From an uncultured Collinsella sp. (lineage in GTDB: Bacteria; Actinomycetota; Coriobacteriia; Coriobacteriales; Coriobacteriaceae): a stretch of DNA of 20,128 bases. Each line of letters begins with the position of its first letter. Position 1 is the stretch's first letter. Location of the stretch: the NCBI GenBank assembly GCA_959599635.1, contig CAUGJN010000023.1, positions 1 to 20,128 of the forward strand, given 5' to 3'. This document shows positions 6,673 to 14,312 of this stretch, piece after piece. The notes below the pieces were generated by a model. That model saw only the letters and a list, made by a program, of their open reading frames with translations. It searched no databases and was not told the DNA's origin. Position numbers and translations under genes: made by a program.

Positions 6673-8170
6673 GGTGTCCTCCGACCTGATCGTTGCGTTC
6701 GCGTGCGGTGGCGCCGGCGGTAAAGCTCAGCCCCTTGACGAGCGCGTTTTTGCCGTATTTGCCCTTTACGGCCAGGACGGCACGGGCCAGCTCGCGCTCG
6801 CGCTCATCGGCCTCGACATCGCTAAATAGATCGATGGTGGCAAACTCCTCCGGCATGAGGTTGCCAAATCCCAGGTTGATGCGCTTGACCGGTCGTTTGG
6901 GATCGACCGTTTGTGCCCAAAGGTCATCGAAATAGCCCATGATCTTCTTAAACGAATTGGTGCGCTCGGGCAGCTTGCGCGAGGCGTTGGAGTGCGCAAA
7001 GAGGGCAGCATAGCCACCGCGCGGTTTGCCGCCGTGTTCGCCCACAAAGATGCCATCGATTGCCTGCGCCTCGCGCACCAGACGGCGCCGTTCGTCATCG
7101 CGCTGGACGGGCTTGGGCGCACGGGGCGCGAGCTCGGGACCGGCGGTTGCGGTGGGTTCGATACTCGACGTGCTCGAGCGCAGGTGTCCGCAGCCGTCTA
7201 TATACTGCGCCGTGCCGCTGGCGTCGAGGCGGCGTATGTCGGCGCGCTCGCTTGCGTAGCCCACAAAGAGCGAGATGCTGTCGCAGACCACGTGCTTATC
7301 GACCAAGTCCAGTACGGCGGCATCGACCATTTCACGCAAGACGGTGTAGGCCTGCTCGTAGGCATAGCCCTTCGAGAGCACCTGCCCTGTGGTGGTCGAG
7401 GTCGCTTGCGGGCGATAGGCTTGGATATCGGCGATGGTTGTCGGCTCACGCCCGAAGGCGTGGTCGATCAGATACTCGGCATTGACGCCGAGCTCATCGT
7501 AAAGCAGGTTTTCGTCGAGCGCGGCGACGCCCATCAGGTCGTAGACGCCGTACTTTTCGAGACGGGCCGCCACGCCGGGGCCGATGCCCCAGATGTCGGT
7601 GATGGGGCGATGGGGCCAGATCTCCTTGCGAAAGGTCTCGTCATCGAGTTTGCCGATGCGACTGGGCACGTGCTTGGCGGTGATATCGAGTGCTACCTTG
7701 GCCTGGAATAGGTTGGGGCCGATGCCGACCGTCGCCGTGATGCCGGTGCGCGCGAGGACCTCGTCGCGCAGCATGCAGGCGAAGTCTTCCGCATCGGTGT
7801 GATAGAGGTCCAGATAGGGTGTCACGTCGATAAAGCACTCGTCAATTGAGTAGACGTGAATGTCTTGCGGACTGACGTATTCCAGGTAGATACCGTAGAT
7901 TTGCGCCGACACCTCCATGTAGTGCTGCATGCGCGGTACGGCCTTGATGTAGTCGATGCCATCGGGAATCTCGAACAGACGGCAGCGGTTGTGGATGCCG
8001 AGGTCTTTCATAGCCTGCGTGATGGCGAGGCAGATGGTCGTGCGCCCGCGCGATTCGTCGGCAACGACCAGGCATGTCGTGAGTGGGTCGAGCCCGCGGT
8101 CGACGCACTCGACACTGGCGTAGAACGTCTTAAGGTCGATGCAGATATAGGTATGTTGCCCGTGCTCCAC
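6665..8170 (-). CDS. Y-family DNA polymerase (UmuC/UvrX-like, SOS mutagenesis)
   Basis: This 501-aa protein is a translesion DNA polymerase. Its palm carries the catalytic acidic residues D12 (ICIDLKTFYASVE) and D110/E111 (VYSIDECFIDVT). The helix-hairpin-helix thumb shows as DIWGIGPGVAARLEKYG, and the little-finger region lies near the C-terminus. A charged, Pro-rich stretch between about 330 and 395 may be a flexible insertion. I chose GTG 8170 because GGGAGG lies 6 nt upstream; GTG 8191 is the alternative. It precedes the YolD-like gene with an 8-bp overlap, and a LexA-type box lies in the promoter, so DNA damage should induce both. Both catalytic motifs are intact. Confidence 0.92.
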   Translation of the reverse strand: MEHGQHTYICIDLKTFYASVECVDRGLDPLTTCLVVADESRGRTTICLAITQAMKDLGIHNRCRLFEIPDGIDYIKAVPRMQHYMEVSAQIYGIYLEYVSPQDIHVYSIDECFIDVTPYLDLYHTDAEDFACMLRDEVLARTGITATVGIGPNLFQAKVALDITAKHVPSRIGKLDDETFRKEIWPHRPITDIWGIGPGVAARLEKYGVYDLMGVAALDENLLYDELGVNAEYLIDHAFGREPTTIADIQAYRPQATSTTTGQVLSKGYAYEQAYTVLREMVDAAVLDLVDKHVVCDSISLFVGYASERADIRRLDASGTAQYIDGCGHLRSSTSSIEPTATAGPELAPRAPKPVQRDDERRRLVREAQAIDGIFVGEHGGKPRGGYAALFAHSNASRKLPERTNSFKKIMGYFDDLWAQTVDPKRPVKRINLGFGNLMPEEFATIDLFSDVEADERERELARAVLAVKGKYGKNALVKGLSFTAGATARERNDQVGGHRA

Positions 8171-8200
8171 CCGTGCCCTCCCATCAAACACATGTTCTTA

Positions 8201-8244
8201 TCGAATACCTGTTCGATAATACCCGCTCGCCCAGACATCGTCAA
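8201..8244 (-). promoter_or_regulatory. SOS promoter with LexA box for the polymerase-YolD operon
   Basis: On the minus strand TTGACG (8239-8244) and TATTAT (8216-8221) are 17 nt apart, a near-consensus promoter. Directly downstream, TCGAATACCTGTTCGA (8201-8216) matches the Gram-positive LexA consensus CGAAC-N4-GTTCG with one change. A weaker second site, TCAAAC-ACAT-GTTCTT (8184-8199), follows it. The box overlaps the start of the -10 and the likely transcription start, as expected for repression. Confidence 0.85.
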
Positions 8245-8253
8245 AACCCGCCG

Positions 8254-8281
8254 AAAAGGGACAGGTTTGTTTTGGTCGGTT
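8254..8281. repeat. Dispersed GGGACAGGTTTGTTTTGG repeat, copy A
   Basis: AAAAGGGACAGGTTTGTTTTGG is followed by TCGGTT. A near-identical sequence lies in inverted orientation at 8973-8995, and TTTTGGTCGGTT recurs directly at 8992-9003. It lies directly upstream of the SOS promoter and of the half-length dehydrogenase gene. Similar sequences are, to my recollection, scattered through Collinsella genomes. Confidence 0.6.
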
Positions 8282-8393
8282 ATGAATTGGGTTTTAACGC
8301 AGCCCTAAAGAGCGCGAAACAGCTCGGAAAAGCTCCCTTCGTAGCATGAGCCTAACGATCGATACGGCCTACATGCACGGAAGGGTTGTGGGA

Positions 8394-8921
8394 ATGATGG
8401 TCAACTATGGGTTTGGTATGCCGACGCGCCTTGTTGCGGATGGAGACGTGGCTCGCTGGTGCGGACGATTGGTTGCCCACTATGGCGGCACCAAGGCGCT
8501 GGTTGTGCTGGGCGGTGACAAGCATACGCGCGATGAACTTGTCTCGGCGGCACTTGGCTCGCTTGATCGAGCCCTACTCGAGCGTGTACTTTTCCGCTGC
8601 GGCTCGGTTGAGGGTGCCGGGGGAGACGAGCTGATCGACGAAGCCGTGGCCCTGGCGACCGACGAAGGCGTGGACTTTGTCCTGGCGATTGGCGATGCCG
8701 ATACTGCCAGCTTTGCGCGCGAGCTCGCGCGTCGCATGGCGGCGCTCGATGCCGGCGAAGACGGCTTTGTCCCTTATGGATGCATTGTCTCGGAGGGCAA
8801 GGTGCCTGCCGTTGTGGGCGCCGGCGAGGTTCCCGTTTTTGCCATCATCGCGCCCGAGCTGCTGGAGGGCATCGGGTCTCCTCTGCGTGAGTTGCTCGGT
8901 AGCGTCTGCGCCGCGGCCTAA
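8394..8921 (+). CDS. Truncated/standalone iron-containing alcohol dehydrogenase N-terminal-like protein
   Basis: This 175-aa protein resembles only the N-terminal dinucleotide-binding half of group III Fe-dependent alcohol dehydrogenases, which are normally 380-400 aa. NYGFGMPTRLV matches the usual start, GGTKALVVLGG matches the first nucleotide-binding strand, and GVDFVLAIGDADTASFAREL occupies the place of the conserved GGGS-x-D/S-x-AK motif, which has lost its glycines. The metal-binding helical domain with its His residues is missing. I prefer ATG 8394, with GGAAGGG 8 nt upstream and homolog-like length; ATG 8346 is possible but has a poor ribosome site. The frame is clean, so it may be a domesticated fragment, not simply decay. 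Probably inactive as a dehydrogenase. Confidence 0.65.
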   Translation: MMVNYGFGMPTRLVADGDVARWCGRLVAHYGGTKALVVLGGDKHTRDELVSAALGSLDRALLERVLFRCGSVEGAGGDELIDEAVALATDEGVDFVLAIGDADTASFARELARRMAALDAGEDGFVPYGCIVSEGKVPAVVGAGEVPVFAIIAPELLEGIGSPLRELLGSVCAAA

Positions 8922-8931
8922 TATTTGGCAT

Positions 8932-8995
8932 AAAGGGATGGGTTATTTTTGGTTGGTAAAGCGTTTGACCTGCCAAAATAAACCTGTCCCTTTTT
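8932..8995 (+). terminator. Imperfect hairpin terminator built from GGGACAGG-type repeats
   Basis: AAAGGGATGGGTTATTTTTGG (from 8932) pairs imperfectly with CCAAAATAAACCTGTCCCTT (8973-8992), followed by TTTTTGG. It begins 10 bp after the stop of the dehydrogenase-like gene. The right arm is an inverted copy of the repeat at 8254-8275, so it is both a repeat copy and a likely terminator. Confidence 0.55.
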
Positions 8996-9120
8996 GGTCG
9001 GTTGCCGTTTGGGGGCCGATTGGCAACGCTCGCTGATTATAGTCTTGACCTGCGCTAGAATAGTGGCATCTGAATGTCCGGGCGCATGGAGGCGTGTGCC
9101 CGTATGCTGAGGAGGACTCT

Positions 9121-10815
9121 ATGGCAACTGTTGCCGCACCTATCGACGCTACGTCGACCGCCGCTTGGAAGGCGCTCGAGGCCCATCAGGAGAAGCTCGA
9201 GGCCGAGGGTATCGACCTTAAGGCCTGGTTCGCCGCCGATGCCGAGCGCGTGAACAAGCTGAGCTTTGACGCCGGTGACCTGCATTTCGACCTGTCCAAG
9301 AACCTGGTGACCGATGAGACCGTCAAGCTGCTGTGCGATCTTGCCCGCGAGGTGAAGCTCGAGGAGCGCCGCGACGCCATGTTCTCCGGCGAGCACATCA
9401 ACACCACCGAGGACCGCGCCGTCCTGCACACCGCGCTTCGCCGCCCGGCAACCGAGAAGGGCCAGCTCATCGTCGACGGCCAGGATGTCGTCGCCGACGT
9501 GCACGAGGTCCTCGACCGCATGTACGCCTTTGCCGAGCGCGTGCGCTCCGGTGAGTGGAAGGGCGTTACCGGCAAGAAGATCGAGCATCTGGTGTCCATC
9601 GGCATCGGCGGCTCCGACCTGGGCCCGGTGATGGCTTACGAGGCTCTGCGCCCCTATGCCGACGCCGGTATCGACTGCCGCTACATCTCCAACATCGACC
9701 CCAACGACCAGGCCGAGAAGCTCAAGGGCCTGGACCCCGAGACCACGCTCGTGATCATCGTTTCCAAGACCTTCACCACGCTCGAGACCCTCACCAACGC
9801 CCGCGAGGTCAAGACCTGGATGCTCGAGCAGCTCAAGGCTCAGGGCGCCATCGATGGCTCCGATGAGCAGAACGCCGAGGCCGTGGCAAAGCACTTCGTT
9901 GCCGTTTCCACCGCGCTCGAAAAGGTCGAGGCCTTCGGTATCGACCCCGCCAACGCCTTCGGTTTTTGGAACTGGGTCGGCGGCCGCTATTCCGTCGACT
10001 CCGCCGTGGGTCTGTCGCTGATCGTCGTGCTCGGCCCCGAGCGCTTCCAGCAGTTCCTTGAGGGCTTCCACGCCATCGACGAGTACTTCTGCAACACCCC
10101 GCTCGAGAACAACGCCGTCGCGCTGATGGGCCTGCTCAACGTCTGGTACGTCAACTTCTTCGGTTCCAAGAGCCACGCCGTGCTGCCGTACTGCCAGTAT
10201 CTGCACCGCTTCCCGGCCTACCTGCAACAGCTCACCATGGAGTCCAACGGCAAGCACGTCCGCTGGGACGGCAGCGCTGTGACCTCCGATACCGGTGAGA
10301 TCTTCTGGGGCGAGCCCGGTACCAACGGTCAGCACGCCTTCTACCAGCTGCTGCACCAGGGCACCGTGGTGGTTCCGGCCGACTTTATCGCCTTCGCCAA
10401 CACGGCCAACCCCGCGACCGATAACGGTCAGGATGTGCACGAGCTGTTCCTGGGCAACTTCCTGGCCCAGACCAAGGCGCTCGCCTTTGGCAAGACGGCC
10501 GACGAAGTTCGTGCCGAGGGCACGCCCGAGCAGATCGTCCCCGCCCGCTGTTTTGAGGGCAACCGTCCGACGACCTCGATCTTCGGCGACACGCTGACCC
10601 CGTTCGCACTCGGCGAGCTCATCGCCCTGTACGAGCACATCACGTTTGTCGAGGGCACGGTCTGGGGCATCGACTCCTATGACCAGTGGGGCGTCGAGCT
10701 TGGCAAGCAGCTTGCCAAGCAGATCACCCCGGCCTTCCACGACGACGCCGCCAAGGCCGAGCAGGACGCTTCGACCCAGGCGCTCATCGAGTTCTACCGC
10801 GCTCACCGCAAGTAG
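9121..10815 (+). CDS. pgi: Glucose-6-phosphate isomerase
   Basis: This 564-aa protein is of the long (E. coli-like) Pgi type. It interconverts glucose-6-phosphate and fructose-6-phosphate in the cytoplasm. Sugar-phosphate-binding motifs are IGIGGSDLGPVMAYEAL (160-176) and VSKTFTTLET (214-223). The Pgi signature is WVGGRYSVDSAVGLSL (285-300). Catalytic candidates are E374 (TMESNGK), H405 (NGQHAFYQLLHQGT) and the Lys in YDQWGVELGKQLAKQ. ATG 9121 follows GAGGAGGA; an in-frame GTG at 9094 would include that ribosome site and is unlikely. Its last 10 codons and terminator are duplicated 3.5 kb downstream (see repeats), but this copy is complete. It appears monocistronic. Confidence 0.97.
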   Translation: MATVAAPIDATSTAAWKALEAHQEKLEAEGIDLKAWFAADAERVNKLSFDAGDLHFDLSKNLVTDETVKLLCDLAREVKLEERRDAMFSGEHINTTEDRAVLHTALRRPATEKGQLIVDGQDVVADVHEVLDRMYAFAERVRSGEWKGVTGKKIEHLVSIGIGGSDLGPVMAYEALRPYADAGIDCRYISNIDPNDQAEKLKGLDPETTLVIIVSKTFTTLETLTNAREVKTWMLEQLKAQGAIDGSDEQNAEAVAKHFVAVSTALEKVEAFGIDPANAFGFWNWVGGRYSVDSAVGLSLIVVLGPERFQQFLEGFHAIDEYFCNTPLENNAVALMGLLNVWYVNFFGSKSHAVLPYCQYLHRFPAYLQQLTMESNGKHVRWDGSAVTSDTGEIFWGEPGTNGQHAFYQLLHQGTVVVPADFIAFANTANPATDNGQDVHELFLGNFLAQTKALAFGKTADEVRAEGTPEQIVPARCFEGNRPTTSIFGDTLTPFALGELIALYEHITFVEGTVWGIDSYDQWGVELGKQLAKQITPAFHDDAAKAEQDASTQALIEFYRAHRK

Positions 10816-10885
10816 TCTCTGTTGCTGAGATAGGTCATTGCCGAAAGGGGCCCGTATCCGTTGGGATACGGGCCCTTGCTGTTTG
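10786..10885 (+). repeat. Direct repeat copy 1 (att-like): pgi 3' end plus terminator
   Basis: 10786-10859 (last 10 pgi codons through the left arm of the terminator) is identical over 74 bp to 14254-14327. After the hairpin loop, homology resumes to about 10885 (TTGCTGTTTG versus TTGCTATTTG). The loop is GTTG here and CAAC in the other copy. Together the two copies bracket the three-gene minus-strand cassette, as attL and attR would. Confidence 0.85.
10848..10885 (+). terminator. pgi terminator
   Basis: GGGCCCGTATCC (10848-10859) pairs with GGATACGGGCCC (10864-10875) around a GTTG loop, followed by TTGCTGTTTG. It is a strong 12-bp GC-rich stem with a modest T-run. It could also serve the convergent VirD4-like gene ending at 10916. 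Confidence 0.8.
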
Positions 10886-10915
10886 CGGTCGAGTGTGGCG
10901 GACTGCGCGGCGTTG

Positions 10916-12226
10916 TTAGCGGGTTAATTCGACCTGCGTGGTGTCTCGCTGCGCTTCGGGCAGTTCCCCGTACAGCGGATGGTCTTCGAGCCTAAAGCGT
11001 TCGACCTGCTCGGGAGTGTGGCCGCGCACAAAGAGCCACGAGCGATCGATCGGCGTCGCCATGAGCGTGCTGGGCAGCGCGTCGGCGCGGTCGGAAAACA
11101 CCCGGGCACTCTCGGGATCCTGGAAGGCCAATACCAGATGCGTGTCGCAGTTGCCCATGATGGAGCGAGCGCGCGCTTCGCCATAGAGCGCATCGAGCTG
11201 GTTGGTCGACTGCAGCAGCAGCGTTGCCCAGATGTTGCGGCTTCGGATAATCGAGAGCACGTTGTCGATCTGGGGGATCTGCAGATTTGCGAAGTCATCG
11301 AGCATAAAGCGCACGGGCACGGGCAGGCTGCCGTCGGGCTGCCTATCGGCCTCACGAATGAGGCCCATAAACGCCTGCGAAATAAAGAGGCTGGTCAGCG
11401 GATCGAGATTGCGGTCAATATCGCTCACGGTTACAAACAGGGCGCAGGGGGTGTGTCCCATGGAAGCGAAGTCCACCTGATGGCACTCACGATAGAGCTG
11501 TGCCGCACCGTCGAATCCCAGACACATGACCTTTTCGGCAAGGATGCCGACGATGCTCGCGTGCATGCGCTCGGCATTTTGCGTAATGGCGTAGCGCCGC
11601 CATAGCGAGAGGGCATAGCTTTGGGGGTCGGTCGTGATCAGGTCGTCAAACAATCGATCCGTGGCACCGTCCTGCAGGTGCTCGATCAGCTTGATGACCG
11701 AGCTGATCGTCTGCTCGTCGGCGGGTAGCTGTTCGGTGACGTAGGCGATAAGACACGACAGCAGGTTTGCCGCCGCATGATCCCAAAAAGGCTGGTTGTT
11801 GTCCTCGATGGGGCAGATGGCCTTTGCCACCGAGAGGATGTCCTGCTGGTTGGGCCCGCCGCCCGCCTTGCGGCGAATGTGCCTCAGGGGGTTGTAGCCG
11901 CAGCGCTCGATGCCGGGCGCAAGGGCCGGGACGGTGTTGAGGTCGGCGAAGTTGAGACATTGCACGCGGTAACCGTGGGCTGCCAGCACGGGTCCCACTT
12001 CGCGACAGAGCGTGCCTTTGGTGTCGAGCACGATGTAGCTTGCGTTCATTTGCAGCAGGTTGGGCTTGAGGACGTTTCGGGTCTTGCCGGCTCCCGAGGG
12101 GCCGATCACAAGTGCGTTGTTGTTGAGTCCCGTTTGGCGGGTGTCGCAGGAAAGCGTTCGATCCTTGGCGAGGATAGTGGACGATGCGGACTCAGATGCG
12201 GCGAGGCAGCTGGCGAGGTTAGACAT
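10916..12226 (-). CDS. VirD4/TraG-like coupling ATPase lacking transmembrane segments
   Basis: This 436-aa P-loop ATPase has Walker A GPSGAGKT (42-49), VLDTKGTLCRE (67-77) in place of the usual DPKGEL, a Walker B-like region FMLDDFANL (307-315) with Asp where coupling proteins usually have Glu, and C-terminal TraG features (LLLQSTNQLDALYG, THLVLAFQDPESA). Canonical VirD4 proteins dock DNA or protein substrates to a type IV secretion channel and begin with two membrane helices. This one starts directly with the ATPase and looks soluble. ATG 12226 is preceded by AAGGAGG inside the end of the ClpP-like gene (8-bp overlap, coupled translation). No relaxase, VirB4 or other transfer gene is nearby, so a conventional conjugation role is doubtful. 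Confidence 0.85.
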   Translation of the reverse strand: MSNLASCLAASESASSTILAKDRTLSCDTRQTGLNNNALVIGPSGAGKTRNVLKPNLLQMNASYIVLDTKGTLCREVGPVLAAHGYRVQCLNFADLNTVPALAPGIERCGYNPLRHIRRKAGGGPNQQDILSVAKAICPIEDNNQPFWDHAAANLLSCLIAYVTEQLPADEQTISSVIKLIEHLQDGATDRLFDDLITTDPQSYALSLWRRYAITQNAERMHASIVGILAEKVMCLGFDGAAQLYRECHQVDFASMGHTPCALFVTVSDIDRNLDPLTSLFISQAFMGLIREADRQPDGSLPVPVRFMLDDFANLQIPQIDNVLSIIRSRNIWATLLLQSTNQLDALYGEARARSIMGNCDTHLVLAFQDPESARVFSDRADALPSTLMATPIDRSWLFVRGHTPEQVERFRLEDHPLYGELPEAQRDTTQVELTR

Positions 12227-12836
12227 GGGCGACCTCCTTGGTGGTCGAGAGGATTTCGTGGGCAAAGCCGAGCTCGACGGCGCGCTCGGCCGAAAGGTAG
12301 GTGTCTTTTGCAGTGAGGGACTGGATGCGCTTGGGCGTGAGGCCGCTGCGGTCCGAGAGGATTTGCGTGAGGGCCTTGCGGGTCTGCATGAGACGCCGGC
12401 TGGTTTCCTGCAGCGCAAGTGCCGAGCCGCCTGCCCCCTGGGGGATCAGCGGGTCGTGAATCATGAGCTCTGCATGGGGCGCCATACGGCGATCGTCGCC
12501 GCCCATAAAGATCACGGCGCCCATGGACGCGGCGAATTCCAGGCAGACGGTGCGGATGGGGCACGAAGCGAGGCGTATGGCGTCATAGATCGCAAGACCC
12601 GATCGCACGCTTCCGCCGGCGCTGGCGACAAATATGGTGATGGGGCGGCTGGGGTCGGTGGCATCGAGCAGGCGGATCTGCTGGCATAGGTCGTGGGCCA
12701 TCGGGGTTTCGATGTTTCCCATGACGGAGAGCTCGCGACGGGCGAGCATCTCATCGTAAATGCTGGTGAGCGTGATACCTCGGGCGGATTCACGCATGGT
12801 GAGGGGGCTGATGATGGGGGAATGATTGGTGTCCAT
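12219..12836 (-). CDS. ClpP-like serine protease
   Basis: This 205-aa protein is a ClpP/crotonase-fold protease. The catalytic triad can be placed as S104 (EFAASMGAV), H127 (LMIHDPL) and D178 (AKDTYLSAERA), with spacing close to canonical ClpP. The oxyanion-side glycines are in SAGGSVRSGLAIYDAI (72-87). It has more divergent surroundings than housekeeping ClpP and an N-terminal tail of about 35 residues before the core. ATG 12836 follows AAAGGAG. It is the middle gene of a three-gene minus-strand operon and overlaps the VirD4-like gene by 8 bp. No Clp ATPase is adjacent; it may use a host unfoldase or act on cassette proteins. This is inference. Confidence 0.88.
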   Translation of the reverse strand: MDTNHSPIISPLTMRESARGITLTSIYDEMLARRELSVMGNIETPMAHDLCQQIRLLDATDPSRPITIFVASAGGSVRSGLAIYDAIRLASCPIRTVCLEFAASMGAVIFMGGDDRRMAPHAELMIHDPLIPQGAGGSALALQETSRRLMQTRKALTQILSDRSGLTPKRIQSLTAKDTYLSAERAVELGFAHEILSTTKEVAHV

Positions 12837-12899
12837 GAGGACTCCTTTCTGTTGGTTGCGTTGTGGAATAGGATTGTTGCCCGCGGAGGGGCTGGCGGG

Positions 12900-13790
12900 C
12901 TACAGGGTTCGTCCGAGTCTGAGATCGAGCTCGGTTGTGGGGCAGGCTGCCTGTTCGTGCGGCTCGCAAGCGCCAAGGGCTCCAAAGCGATGGAGCGTTG
13001 CGGCGGGCGTGGTGTAGGCGAGCCGCAGCTGATGCTCGACAGGGGCACATCCGTCATTTTTGTAATGAGCCGCGTAGTACTGCGCGATGCTGGCGTTCAT
13101 CTCGCTGCCATTGCGATGGCGCTCAAACTGGCGTCTGCAGGTCTCGATGATCTTTGCTACCGACTTGGGTGCCGTCGCGGGAACAAGGGCGAGATAGCCC
13201 TCAAATAGCTCGTTGATGCTCAGGAGACACAGCAGGTCGATCAGCGTCCTTATGACTGCTCCCTCGGCGGAAAAGTGCGCGGTCATGCGGTTATATCGGT
13301 TGCGGTCGACGATGGTCACATGGGGTCTTGGAGTTTTCTGCTCCGTGGTCCCGGGCTTTTGCCGCGCCTGTGTATTGAGCTCGACGTTGCAGCGCTTGAG
13401 GCCGTCCAACGGAAGGAACAGTGCGGTGCGCAGGGTGTTCCGCTTGCTTTCGAGTTCATGACGTTCGTCGGGTTCCCATTCGAGCTTGAGTTTCGTGTCG
13501 AGCGCCGTAAGCATATGGGCTAGGCAGCCTACGGTAAGAACGTACGAATCGTTGTCGCGTTTTGGGGCATAGGGGTCTGTCAGCTTGCGAATGTCGGGGT
13601 CGCCCATGATCTTTGTGCAGCGCTTCAGCAGTTGAGGCTTGCCGGCCAAGATCGTCGCGAGCGGTAGCGACGCGTAGTTCTTGATGGTCGCGGCGGCAAA
13701 GGCGACGTCATATTCGTTTGCATATGCTCTCTCAATGCGGGCATCCAGAATGCTTTTCTTATCGCCGTCTTCAGCGTGGTGGTTTGTCAT
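12900..13790 (-). CDS. Unknown 296-aa protein, first gene of the ClpP/VirD4 cassette
   Basis: I do not recognise this protein. It is soluble, charged and mostly helical in appearance, with no signal peptide or transmembrane segment and no obvious nucleotide-binding motif. The middle (about 130-160) is Lys/Thr/Pro-rich and may be a linker between an N-terminal helical part and a C-terminal part (VTIVDRNRYNRMTAHFSAEG onward). I chose ATG 13790 (MTNHHAEDG) because GGAGAA lies just upstream; the frame stays open upstream to 13946, but that stretch encodes His-rich text from short DNA repeats. It precedes the ClpP-like gene by 63 bp. With iteron-like repeats upstream, a DNA-binding or replication role is conceivable but unsupported. 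Confidence 0.7.
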   Translation of the reverse strand: MTNHHAEDGDKKSILDARIERAYANEYDVAFAAATIKNYASLPLATILAGKPQLLKRCTKIMGDPDIRKLTDPYAPKRDNDSYVLTVGCLAHMLTALDTKLKLEWEPDERHELESKRNTLRTALFLPLDGLKRCNVELNTQARQKPGTTEQKTPRPHVTIVDRNRYNRMTAHFSAEGAVIRTLIDLLCLLSINELFEGYLALVPATAPKSVAKIIETCRRQFERHRNGSEMNASIAQYYAAHYKNDGCAPVEHQLRLAYTTPAATLHRFGALGACEPHEQAACPTTELDLRLGRTL

Positions 13791-13804
13791 AGCTTCTCCA
13801 ATCG

Positions 13805-13880
13805 GTTGATGTTCGTGCTGTTTGTTGATGTGTTGGTTGTCGTGAGTGATGTGCTTGCCGTGGGTGATGTGCTGACGTTG
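13805..13880. repeat. Iteron-like short direct repeats upstream of the cassette's first gene
   Basis: Four degenerate units containing TGATG start at 13807, 13826, 13847 and 13865, spaced 18-21 bp, close to two helical turns. On the minus strand the two best units read GCACATCACCCACGGCAA and GCACATCACTCACGACAA (16 of 18 identical). The array ends 16 bp before the start codon of the unknown gene, so it could be an operator or a replication/transfer iteron set. Confidence 0.5.
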
Positions 13881-14253
13881 GGGTGCTATGCGGTTTTCAA
13901 TGTGCCCGTGAGGCAGTTGCTGCAGGGGCGGGATAGGACGGCCCATGCAAGGCGGAAGGCATCGTGCTCAAAATCGAGACAGCAATGCCCGGGATACCTC
14001 ACATGTGGCAGTTACCTCATTAAGTTGTCATTGCGTTTGGGGTTGTACTTTGCCGATCTTCCTTCTCTTACACGCTAAAACTCAAACTTCATATGCTCGA
14101 TCTACTTAAAACCGCAACGGCGGTCTTTTATCAACTCATATGTCGGAACGCGTCTTTGCAAGTACTTTTTTGCGTTTGTTTCAAATGGGGTGGTTTTGCA
14201 ACCGTCACGCGCCACGCTATGCGAACGTGCCCCGGCTCGGATAAGATGGTGCG
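13881..14253. other. Non-coding stretch inside the cassette
   Basis: I see no credible gene here on either strand. Composition is more AT-rich than its surroundings from about 14000 to 14190. One short hairpin (ACCGC 14111-14115 / GCGGT 14120-14124) followed by CTTTTAT is a weak terminator in either direction. The promoter of the three-gene operon should lie here or in the repeats beside it, but I find no convincing -35/-10 pair. An oriT or recombination site could be hidden here. Confidence 0.5.
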
Positions 14254-14283
14254 ATCGAGTTCTACCGCGCTCACCGCAAGTAG
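14254..14283 (+). pseudogene. Ten-codon 3' remnant of pgi
   Basis: The sequence IEFYRAHRK plus stop codon duplicates the end of pgi exactly, with no upstream pgi sequence. It is non-functional as a gene and is best read as the displaced attachment-site half left by integration. Confidence 0.75.
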
Positions 14284-14312
14284 TCTCTGTTGCTGAGATA
14301 GGTCATTGCCGA

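Noticed and set aside
9055..10806. Long (583-codon) open frame on the minus strand across pgi
   Set aside because: It is the antisense shadow of a clear Pgi gene. High GC third positions keep the opposite frame open; the translation is Val/Leu/Gly-rich with no family features.
13805..13880. CRISPR-like array
   Set aside because: Units are too short, degenerate and closely spaced to have spacers, and no cas gene is present.
13791..13946. His-rich N-terminal extension of the unknown cassette protein
   Set aside because: A good ribosome site precedes ATG 13790 and the extension is simply the translation of the short direct repeats.
14093..14296. 67-codon plus-strand frame ending in the duplicated pgi segment
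   Set aside because: Out of frame with the pgi remnant and lacks a ribosome site; it shares its last residues with another shadow frame in pgi only because the DNA is duplicated.
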